Source: JBGPHT01 sp041484525
GTDB taxonomy: Bacteria > Acidobacteriota > Terriglobia > Bryobacterales > Bryobacteraceae
DNA length: 47,365 nt
NCBI GenBank assembly: GCA_041484525.1
Contig: JBGPHT010000048.1
Location: forward strand, 1 to 47,365
Direction: 5' to 3'
How positions within the stretch are numbered: position 1 is the first letter of the stretch; each line of letters opens with the position of its first letter. The notes beneath the pieces are model-generated. The model was not told where the DNA came from, ran no database searches, and saw only the letters and a list, made by a program, of their open reading frames with translations. Positions 41,273 through 47,365 of the stretch are shown here, piece after piece. Position numbers and translations under genes: made by a program.

Positions 41273-42631
41273 CTATCGTCGCGTGCCCGCGACCGGTCGC
41301 GCCGCCTTGTGCTGCGCCGCCCACTCGTTGTAGTCGGCCTCGCTGATGTACGTGACATTCACCCACGCGTGCGCCATTTCATCCACCGTGCGGTCGCCAT
41401 ATCCCACCCACTGGTCCGGATCGGGATTGTTCGGATTCGCGCGCGTATTGTCGTGCCACGCGGTGACGTGAATGATCGTGCCTTTGGGCAGCACCGGCGC
41501 TTCCGCGTCGGCGTAGATGTAATTGTTCATCCAGTTGAAACTGAAATTGTTGACGTAGCTCAGCATCTGCGTCGATCCATCCGGCAGGATCGCTTCCATC
41601 GACATCGCCTTACCGCGCAGATGCATATGCGGTTGGAAATTCTCCAGCCGCGCCGGCTGCCGCAGCACTTGGAACGCCTGGCTCTCGGTTACCGTGTTCG
41701 GCGGAATATCCAGACGCGCCCCTGTAGTCGATGTCGCGTTGAACAGCGTCAGATAGGTTCGATACTTCGGCGTCTCGCCCTTCGGATAGAGATACACGGC
41801 CAGTTCGGCATGGTCGCGAATCTGCTCGCCCGCCGCGTGCAAATGCATTTCCCACCAGATGTGCGAACCCGGCAGTAGCAGCTTACCGGTGTTCGGACGG
41901 TAGATGTCGAAGCTCTTTCCGATCGCCCATTCCATCAGCAGACCCGCGCTGGTCATACCGCCGCCCACGCCCGCGCTATCGTCTCTCGCAGCCGCGTTGG
42001 GATTCGCCGGACCGCCGGGTTCGTCCTGGTAAAGGTACGCCAGCACATGATGCATGATCTTGCGCCCCGCCGGAGTCGACGGCCGTATCTCCACCGCCCG
42101 CACCCAGCGCGGCTCCGTCAACGGCACTTCCGTCAACGGCTTGAACCACGCGTCCTGCGCGCGCGCGGCCATCGTGTACGGCTCCGACTTCAGCACCAGA
42201 TCCGGCTCGCCATAGAGCTTGGCAAGTTGCCAACCTTCGCCATCCGGCCACTGCTTCGGCGCCGGCATCTCCTTCGGATCTCCTGGCGGCGCGCCCGAAT
42301 CCACCCACCGCACGATCGTCGAGATCTGCTCGTCCGTCAAAGAGCGATCGTTTTGAAAATGCTGAATGCCGACCGTCTTGTCCAGATGCCACGGCGGCAT
42401 ATTACGCGTGATCACGCGCTCCCGGATGGATTTCGCCCACGGCCGCGTCTCTTCATAACTCACCAGCGGCATGGGCGCGGTCGTTCCCTTGCGGTGGCAT
42501 TCCTGGCACTTTGCTTGAAGAATCGGGGCGATGTCCCTGGCGAACGTCACCGGTGAGTTGACCGCATCTGCGGCCATGAGGCCCGGAAGCATCAGCGCGC
42601 TGAGTGCTCCCGCGCAAACTCCGCCCCTCAT
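41273..42631 (-). CDS. Haem-c-fused PHM-like copper type II monooxygenase
   Basis: A 452-residue exported protein. After a signal peptide (MRGGVCAGALSALMLPGLMA) lies a cytochrome c-like segment with CQECH (C42, C45, H46) and a possible Met ligand in ITRNMPPWH. The rest has the ligand pattern of peptidylglycine alpha-hydroxylating monooxygenase. H194-H195 (MHHVLAY) and H263 (WEMHLHAAG) match the CuH site. H335-x-H337 (PHMHLRGKAM) and M419 (DRTVDEMAHA) match the CuM site. PHM-type enzymes hydroxylate an unactivated C-H next to a carboxyl or amine using O2 and two electrons. The fused haem could supply electrons instead of ascorbate; this is inference. It is 15 bases from the PAL-like gene. Confidence 0.8.
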   Translation of the reverse strand: MRGGVCAGALSALMLPGLMAADAVNSPVTFARDIAPILQAKCQECHRKGTTAPMPLVSYEETRPWAKSIRERVITRNMPPWHLDKTVGIQHFQNDRSLTDEQISTIVRWVDSGAPPGDPKEMPAPKQWPDGEGWQLAKLYGEPDLVLKSEPYTMAARAQDAWFKPLTEVPLTEPRWVRAVEIRPSTPAGRKIMHHVLAYLYQDEPGGPANPNAAARDDSAGVGGGMTSAGLLMEWAIGKSFDIYRPNTGKLLLPGSHIWWEMHLHAAGEQIRDHAELAVYLYPKGETPKYRTYLTLFNATSTTGARLDIPPNTVTESQAFQVLRQPARLENFQPHMHLRGKAMSMEAILPDGSTQMLSYVNNFSFNWMNNYIYADAEAPVLPKGTIIHVTAWHDNTRANPNNPDPDQWVGYGDRTVDEMAHAWVNVTYISEADYNEWAAQHKAARPVAGTRR

Positions 42632-42646
42632 CGTCTGGTCCTTTCT

Positions 42647-43897
42647 TTAACCCTTGCCCGTCTTCGGCCACACCACGCCCTGATCCTTTTTCGTGACCGC
42701 CGCCAATCCTTTATATAGGAACTTCTGGATGCGCTGCCCGCGATAGGTTTCAGTGGTAAAGACGTTGCCTTTCGAATCCGTGGCAATGCTGTGGACTGCG
42801 TAGAATTGGCCCGGCTGCCGTCCCCCGTCGCCGAAGCTGGTCAGAACTTCCATAGTTTCGCGCAGGATAATGTACACCTTTTCGTTGGACCCATCGGCGA
42901 GATACATATACTTCTGCTGCGGATCCTTCGAGAACGCGATGTCCCACACCGAGCCGTCGCCCAGCGTGTTCTTCGCGATGAACACTTCCTTCAAGTACGT
43001 GCCATCCGGCTTGAAAACCTGGATGCGATCGTTGGGCCGGTCGCAGACGTATAACAAACCGTCCAGCGAAAGTTCGGCGCAGTGCACCGGATTCCGGAAC
43101 TGCTGCGCCGGCGGATCGCTCGGATCGTATCGGCCGAGCGGCGTGTCGTCGGGCTTGTTCCCGTACGCGCCCCAATGCCGCTTGTACTTGCCGGTCTCCG
43201 CGTCGAACACGATCACGCGATGATTGCCGTAGCCGTCCGCCACGTACAACTCATTCGTCTTCGGGTCGACCAACATCTTGGCCGCACCCTTCACGTTCTC
43301 GACGTCGTTGCTGCCTTTGCTCTGCGCCGGCTTCCCGATCTGCATCAGAAATTTTCCGGCCTGCGTAAACTTCAGGATCATGTTGTCGTGATACGGAGCC
43401 GCTGCGCCGCGCGCGCCCGCCGCCGGTTGGCCCGCCGGTGCACCTGCCGGCGCGCCGCGGCCATTGCCGCCAATCCACACGTTGCCTTTGTAATCCACCG
43501 TGATTCCGTGATTCGTTTCCGGCCAGTCATAGCCTTCGCCGGGACCGCCCCAGTGCCCGATCAGGTTGCCCGTCTCATCGAATTCCAGCACCGGCGGAGC
43601 CGGAACGCAGCACTCCGACGCCGGCGGATTGGCTGCAGCGTACGTTTCCATCCTCTCGAGCGCGGCTCCCCGATGCACGATCCAGATATGGTCCTGCGCA
43701 TCCACCGTCACCCCGATGACATTGCCCAACAGCCAGTGATTCGGCAGCGGCTTCGGCCACATCGGGTCCACTTCGAACCTCGGCGCCATCACCGTAGCGG
43801 CTTTCACCCCGGCCATTCTGTCGAGCGCCACGGACCCGATTCCGAGTACCGCCAGAACCGCGCCAAAGGTCACACCGATGCGAAGATTACGCGTCAT
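42647..43897 (-). CDS. PAL-like NHL-repeat propeller (peptidyl-hydroxyglycine lyase type), secreted
   Basis: A 416-residue protein. ATG 43897 is favoured over 43906 because AGGA lies 8 bases before it. A signal anchor (RIGVTFGAVLAVLGIGSVAL) precedes a six-bladed NHL propeller. Blades carry IGVTVDAQDHIWIVHRG, HGITVDYKGNVWIGGNG, LYVADGYGNHRVIVFDAETG and VHCAELSLDGLLYVCDRPND with RIQVF. The last two match the conserved VxDGYxNxRVVxF and VADRxNxRIQxF blades of peptidylglycine alpha-hydroxyglycine amidating lyase. The fifth blade (VWDIAFSKDPQQKYMYLADG) and the sixth (YAVHSIATDSKGNVFTTET) also fit. The Gly/Ala/Pro loop at residues about 155-175 is an insertion. The enzyme would cleave a hydroxylated product of the neighbouring PHM-like protein; the substrate is unknown. 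Confidence 0.78.
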   Translation of the reverse strand: MTRNLRIGVTFGAVLAVLGIGSVALDRMAGVKAATVMAPRFEVDPMWPKPLPNHWLLGNVIGVTVDAQDHIWIVHRGAALERMETYAAANPPASECCVPAPPVLEFDETGNLIGHWGGPGEGYDWPETNHGITVDYKGNVWIGGNGRGAPAGAPAGQPAAGARGAAAPYHDNMILKFTQAGKFLMQIGKPAQSKGSNDVENVKGAAKMLVDPKTNELYVADGYGNHRVIVFDAETGKYKRHWGAYGNKPDDTPLGRYDPSDPPAQQFRNPVHCAELSLDGLLYVCDRPNDRIQVFKPDGTYLKEVFIAKNTLGDGSVWDIAFSKDPQQKYMYLADGSNEKVYIILRETMEVLTSFGDGGRQPGQFYAVHSIATDSKGNVFTTETYRGQRIQKFLYKGLAAVTKKDQGVVWPKTGKG

Positions 43898-43941
43898 ATT
43901 TCTCATCCTCTGGTAAGCTACTCTTCACGGCAATCGCCCTC

Positions 43942-45306
43942 ATGGTGCCAGCGATTATACACCTTTCCACATCGGGCAACCAATCATCCCGCCCCCGCGC
44001 CCGTGCCGTCCGCGTGGCGGCGCTGTTGCTCGCTCTGCCGTTCGCCGCGGTTGCCCACGATATCCCCAGCGACTTGACCGCCCAGTTGTTTCTCAAGCCG
44101 CAGGGCGAACGCCTCCACCTGCTCGTTCGCGTGCCCCTCAAAGCCATCCGCGACGTGGTGTTTCCGGAACGCGGCCTGGGCTACCTCGATCTCGATCGGA
44201 CCGCCCCGCTGCTGCCCGACGCCGCCATCCTTTGGATCTCGGATTTCATCCAGCTTTACGAGGGCGATCGCCGTCTGCCGAAAAAGCCGCAAGTCATCGC
44301 CGCCCGCATCTCGCTCGATTCCGACCGGTCCTTCGCGTCTTTTGAAGAGGCTGAGGCGCACCTCACCGGCCCCCGTTTGTCCAACGACACCAACGTGGCC
44401 TGGAACCAGACCATGCTCGACGTCTGGATCGAGTACCCGATTCTCTCCGATCGATCCGAGTTTTCGATTCACCCGGAGCTCGCCCGCCTGGGCCAGCGCG
44501 TCGTCACCGTCCTCCGGTTTCTGCCGCCCGGCGGTGCGGTTCGCGCGTTCGAGTTCATCGGCGATCCCGGCCTCGTCCGCCTCGATCCGCGCTGGTATCA
44601 GGCCGCCCGGCGGTTCGTCCAGTTGGGGTTCTTCCACATTCTGGACGGCACCGACCACCTGCTGTTCCTCTTCTGCCTCGTCATCCCGTTCCGCCGCTTT
44701 CGCGCGCTCATCCCAGTCGTGACGGCATTCACGGTGGCGCACTCGGTGACGCTGATCGCTTCCGCCTACAATCTCGGGCCGGACGCGCTCTGGTTCCCGC
44801 CACTCATCGAAACCCTGATCGCGATCTCCATCGTCTACATGGCGCTTGAGAATATCGTCGGCGGAATGAGCGTCCAGCGCCGCTGGATGATCGCCTTCGG
44901 ATTCGGCCTCGTCCACGGCTTCGGCTTCTCCTTCGCCCTGCGGCAGACTCTGCAGTTCGCCGGCACCCACCTGTTGGCGTCTCTCCTGTCGTTCAATGTT
45001 GGCGTCGAACTAGGACAACTCCTCGTGCTCGTGCTGCTCATCCCCCTGGTCGATCTTCTCTTCCGATTCGCAGTCGCCGAGCGCATGGGCACCATCATCC
45101 TTTCGGCTCTGGTAGCGCACACTGGCTGGCACTGGATGATCGAGCGCGCGGAACGCCTGAACCAGTACCGCTTCGAATGGCCCCCGCTCACACCCGCACT
45201 GCTGGCCGCCGTGATGCGCTGGTTGCTTGCCGCGGTATCTCTCGCCGGTCTGATTTGGCTGATCGCCCGGAAAAGACAAGTGAAGGTCGTTAGGACCCGG
45301 CAGTAG
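43942..45306 (+). CDS. HupE/UreJ_2-type membrane protein
   Basis: A 454-residue protein. An N-terminal signal segment (AVRVAALLLALPFAAVAHDI) precedes a periplasmic domain of about 200 residues, followed by six or seven membrane helices. The signature LGFFHILDGTDHLLFLFCLV matches the HupE/UreJ_2 family, as do HSVTLIAS, FGFGLVHGFGFSFALRQTL and SFNVGVELGQ. Family members are thought to move nickel or cobalt, or to act in urease/hydrogenase maturation, but many genomes carry them without those enzymes; none are present here. The conserved His and Asp residues are intact. It is divergent from the PAL-like gene. Confidence 0.85.
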   Translation: MVPAIIHLSTSGNQSSRPRARAVRVAALLLALPFAAVAHDIPSDLTAQLFLKPQGERLHLLVRVPLKAIRDVVFPERGLGYLDLDRTAPLLPDAAILWISDFIQLYEGDRRLPKKPQVIAARISLDSDRSFASFEEAEAHLTGPRLSNDTNVAWNQTMLDVWIEYPILSDRSEFSIHPELARLGQRVVTVLRFLPPGGAVRAFEFIGDPGLVRLDPRWYQAARRFVQLGFFHILDGTDHLLFLFCLVIPFRRFRALIPVVTAFTVAHSVTLIASAYNLGPDALWFPPLIETLIAISIVYMALENIVGGMSVQRRWMIAFGFGLVHGFGFSFALRQTLQFAGTHLLASLLSFNVGVELGQLLVLVLLIPLVDLLFRFAVAERMGTIILSALVAHTGWHWMIERAERLNQYRFEWPPLTPALLAAVMRWLLAAVSLAGLIWLIARKRQVKVVRTRQ

Positions 45307-45310
45307 GCCG

Positions 45311-45856
45311 CTATTTCTCGGTCCCCGCCTTGAGCGTCCCCTTCGCCTTGGCAATCGGGAGCAGTGTCGGATAGAACTGCGCGAACGTTTCGTCGACCGC
45401 GCCGTTCTTGAAGTGGCACGTCTGGCAGCTCGAGTTGGCTGCTTTGGGCTTGGCTGTCTGGTCGGAGCCTTCAAATACGAAAAACGCCCACTTGGTTGCC
45501 GGGAACCGTTTCTCGTCTTTCAGGTGAATTTCGAACGCCGCGACTCCCTCTTGATAATGGCCGCCTTTGTTAATCGACCCCTTGGTGGCCGAGTCGCGCA
45601 CCTCCAAAACGAACATCGTCGTGTCAGGCCACGTTCCGGTCTGCAGAAAGCTTTTATGCGCTTCTGGCGTGACGAACACATTGTCGAACCGAAGCGTCGT
45701 GCCCGCCGTACCGTACGTCATCCCCAGCCCCGAGCTCAGATAAATCCACTCCCGATAGTTGTCCGGCCGCATGAGCTGGCCGTCGCTGGTGTACCGCGGT
45801 TGAGCCGCCAGACTCAGACAGATCATTGACAACGTAATCAACAGCCTTATGTGCAT
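45311..45856 (-). CDS. Cytochrome P460 domain protein
   Basis: A 181-residue secreted protein (signal MHIRLLITLSMICLSLAA). The P460 fold is suggested by NYREWIYLSSGLGMTYGTAG, NVFVTPEAHKSFLQTGTWPD and MFVLEVRDSATKGSINKGGH. A single haem-c motif, CQTCH, stands near residue 143, followed by a family-typical NGAVDETFAQFYP. In P460 proteins the haem is additionally crosslinked through a Lys, and relatives oxidise hydroxylamine or bind NO. Which Lys serves here cannot be told. It ends four bases after the HupE-like gene and is convergent with it. Intact. Confidence 0.87.
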   Translation of the reverse strand: MHIRLLITLSMICLSLAAQPRYTSDGQLMRPDNYREWIYLSSGLGMTYGTAGTTLRFDNVFVTPEAHKSFLQTGTWPDTTMFVLEVRDSATKGSINKGGHYQEGVAAFEIHLKDEKRFPATKWAFFVFEGSDQTAKPKAANSSCQTCHFKNGAVDETFAQFYPTLLPIAKAKGTLKAGTEK

Positions 45857-46007
45857 GATGACTCCTATCTTACAAGCGGGCGAAGCCGGGGCGTGAAAAA
45901 TTGTACAGCCAGGAATTTATAGGTTCCGCAAACGCGGCGGGAATCCATATACTATGTAGGCACTGCTGGGATACACGCTCCGGGTTTTTGAAAGGAAGGA
46001 GTTGGAA

Positions 46008-46739
46008 ATGCAAATGTCTCTCCCCAAACGTTCTATCGCGGAGTTCGTCGGAACCTTCTGGCTGGTGTTCGGCGGTTGTGGAAGCGCCGTGCTGGCGGCG
46101 ACGTTCCCCGCCGTGGGCATTGGCTTTCTGGGCGTCGCGCTGGCATTCGGTCTCACCGTATTGACCATGGCTTTTGCCATCGGGCACATCTCCGGCTGCC
46201 ACTTGAACCCCGCCGTGTCGATCGGCCTGGCTGCGGCCCGGCGTTTTCCCGTTTCCGAACTGCCCGCATACATATTCGCGCAAGTGCTCGGAGCGTGCGC
46301 CGGATCCTCCGTGCTCTACGTGATCGCCAGCGGCAAGCCGGGTTTCGATCTCGCAGGCGGCTTCGCCTCTAACGGATACGGGATACACTCTCCCGGCGGC
46401 TACGCCCTCGCCGCGTGTCTGGTCGCCGAAGTCGTCCTGACGCTGATGTTCCTCCTCATCATTTTGGGCGCGACCGACCCGCGGGCTCCCCAGGGATTCG
46501 CGCCGATCGCCATTGGATTAGGTCTTACCCTGATTCACCTGATCGGAATCCCGGTCACCAACCTGTCGGTGAATCCGGCCCGCAGCACGGGCCCCGCGCT
46601 CTTCGTGGGTGGATGGGCAATCGAGCAGTTGTGGCTGTTCTGGGTCGCTCCCATTATCGGTGCGCTCCTCGCCGGTCTCGCTTATCACGCCTTCGCGCGC
46701 GAATCCCGTCAGGGTGCCCCCGCGCCGCAATACAGCTAA
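46008..46739 (+). CDS. aqpZ: Aquaporin Z
   Basis: A 243-residue MIP-family channel. ATG 46008 lies 6 bases after a long AAGGAAGGAG site; the TTG at 46002 is less likely. Six membrane helices and both NPA boxes are present (HLNPAVS at N67 and SVNPARS at N189). Selectivity-filter positions read F47, H177, L186 and R192, as in AqpZ-type water channels, with Leu where E. coli AqpZ has Thr, a change common among relatives. It moves water across the inner membrane. It stands alone between two intergenic regions; a cytochrome P460 gene is divergent to it. Confidence 0.93.
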   Translation: MQMSLPKRSIAEFVGTFWLVFGGCGSAVLAATFPAVGIGFLGVALAFGLTVLTMAFAIGHISGCHLNPAVSIGLAAARRFPVSELPAYIFAQVLGACAGSSVLYVIASGKPGFDLAGGFASNGYGIHSPGGYALAACLVAEVVLTLMFLLIILGATDPRAPQGFAPIAIGLGLTLIHLIGIPVTNLSVNPARSTGPALFVGGWAIEQLWLFWVAPIIGALLAGLAYHAFARESRQGAPAPQYS

Positions 46740-46741
46740 CG

Positions 46742-46879
46742 CGAACCGAGTGAAAGGGTCCGTGGGATGCACTCCAACCGACCCGCGCGAAACCAGTGAA
46801 AGAATCCGGGGATGCTCCGGGCGACCTACAGGAATCCCGCAACCTACCTCAATGTAGGGGCGTCCCCGTATTCTTTCAC
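46742..46879. repeat. Long imperfect hairpin with a partial direct repeat
   Basis: Bases 46796-46815 and 46860-46879 form a 20-bp inverted repeat with two mismatches (arms begin GTGAAAGAATCC and end ATTCTTTCAC). A second small inverted repeat (CCTACA near 46825 and TGTAGG near 46853) lies inside. The left arm and its flank are also repeated at about 46742-46770, from the motif CGAACCGAGTGAAAG to GGGATGC. This could be a small nonautonomous element of the MITE/REP kind, or a structure at the end of the aquaporin transcript. There is no T run to support an intrinsic terminator. Confidence 0.6.
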
Positions 46880-47365
46880 GGCTCTTCACGCTGACGCCGA
46901 CCATGCGGCTCCGGAACGAGGCCGCCGTGCGAGTCATGGCCTGACAAAAAGCCTGCGCGTGATACCTTTTGCGGCTCCGCGAGGATCACATGGGAGGGAC
47001 TAGAGCCAGAAACACTAGTGCCGACCCACTCCGAGGACACGATGCTCCCGCCAGCGCGCTGAATCATCACGTCCATGTTATGCATGAACGCTCCGTCCAA
47101 CGCCCGCATCTCTGATTGTCCGAGATCGCCGGCGGGAGCCAGGCAGATCAGGCCAACCAGACAACCAGCGTGCGAAAACATTGCCCGAACCACCTGTTCG
47201 GCAGCGCTTTCGTTCACATACATCAGGACACTGCTGTCCAAAACAGGACAGGGTTGTGATGTCGCCTGTTGAAACTGAATGCTTTGCGTACTGAGAATCG
47301 GGGTTGCCAGATCGAGGTCTGTCGTTTCCTCGGGTAGTGCCTGTCCAAATCAAGCCAGCGCCAGG
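46880..47365. other. Terminal stretch without a supported gene
   Basis: No gene can be supported. A minus-strand open frame (47241 to 46876; TTG start, with an in-frame open stretch up to about 47350) reads plausibly in places (YVNESAAEQVVRAMFSHAGC, MQRAGGSIVSSEWVGTS-like) but I recognise no family, and it has no ribosome site. It ends inside the hairpin arm, and its 5' part overlaps the palindrome at 47226-47250. It could be the beginning of a gene or the remains of one. The window ends here. Confidence 0.4.
47226..47250. promoter_or_regulatory. TGTCC/GGACA palindrome, possible regulator-binding site
   Basis: Three half-sites stand in line: GGACA (47226-47230), TGTCC (47235-47239) and GGACA (47246-47250). 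The last two form TGTCC-N6-GGACA, flanked by C and G to give a longer palindrome. A further TGTCC occurs near 47342. Such paired sites are the usual form of an enhancer-binding-protein or repressor target. I found no sigma-54 promoter or other promoter that would identify which gene is controlled. Confidence 0.4.

Noticed and set aside
46876..47241. Minus-strand open frame near the right end as a gene
   Set aside because: No ribosome site, no recognised family, a TTG start and an end inside the hairpin arm; kept only as a possibility in the description of the terminal stretch.

Overview
The window looks like a chromosome segment of an acidobacterium of the Solibacter/Bryobacter type. It is GC-rich and encodes a TIGR03435 (Solibacter-type) secreted protein remnant, a PQQ-quinoprotein remnant, a Tat-exported mannonate-dehydratase-like protein, an isoquinoline-oxidoreductase-type molybdoenzyme pair, ThuA, cytochrome P460 and copper-monooxygenase genes, all frequent in that group. 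This placement is inferred from gene content. I saw no rRNA, tRNA, CRISPR array or plasmid/phage replication gene.

Layout. Bases 1-303 are the end of an IS5/IS1182-type insertion sequence that cuts a bestrophin-like (DUF4239) gene after about 30 codons. Bases 532-10848 are a mixed metabolic and accessory stretch: mannonate dehydratase homologue, a Fic protein preceded by five 24-bp tandem repeats, a decayed TIGR03435 gene, the two-subunit molybdenum hydroxylase, a small cupin, a quinoprotein pseudogene with three lesions, a lipoprotein and a ThuA lipoprotein.

Bases 10961-39990 hold the most unusual part, about 29 kb, and I do not recognise it as a described system. Two divergent gene sets leave the intergenic region at 19254-19652. 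Leftward run a small Pro-rich protein, an Asp-box beta-propeller, a 949-residue protein combining an N-acetylmuramoyl-L-alanine amidase, an alpha/beta hydrolase and a metacaspase-like protease, and a translationally coupled HExxH metallopeptidase. Rightward run eight large proteins without signal peptides. Two share one scaffold that carries either a coiled coil or a lectin-propeller insert. Six others are divergent paralogues with Ig-like repeats, and one of these contains about 31 PPIGGGG(T/A) repeats. Two small genes (one with a terpene-cyclase-like DxDD motif) are embedded and translationally coupled. A membrane protein and a membrane-anchored three-ASH-domain protein flank the left side. 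The set looks like a multiprotein, surface- or particle-like assembly with lectins, wall-degrading and proteolytic enzymes. No sheath, tube or AAA ATPase of a contractile injection system is present in the window.

Bases 40027-46739 return to conserved accessory genes. The notable ones are an adjacent pair resembling the two halves of animal peptidylglycine alpha-amidating monooxygenase: a haem-c-fused PHM-like copper monooxygenase and a PAL-like NHL propeller. A HupE/UreJ-type membrane protein, a cytochrome P460 and an AqpZ-type aquaporin follow. The last 600 bases carry a long imperfect hairpin and a TGTCC/GGACA palindrome but no gene I can support.
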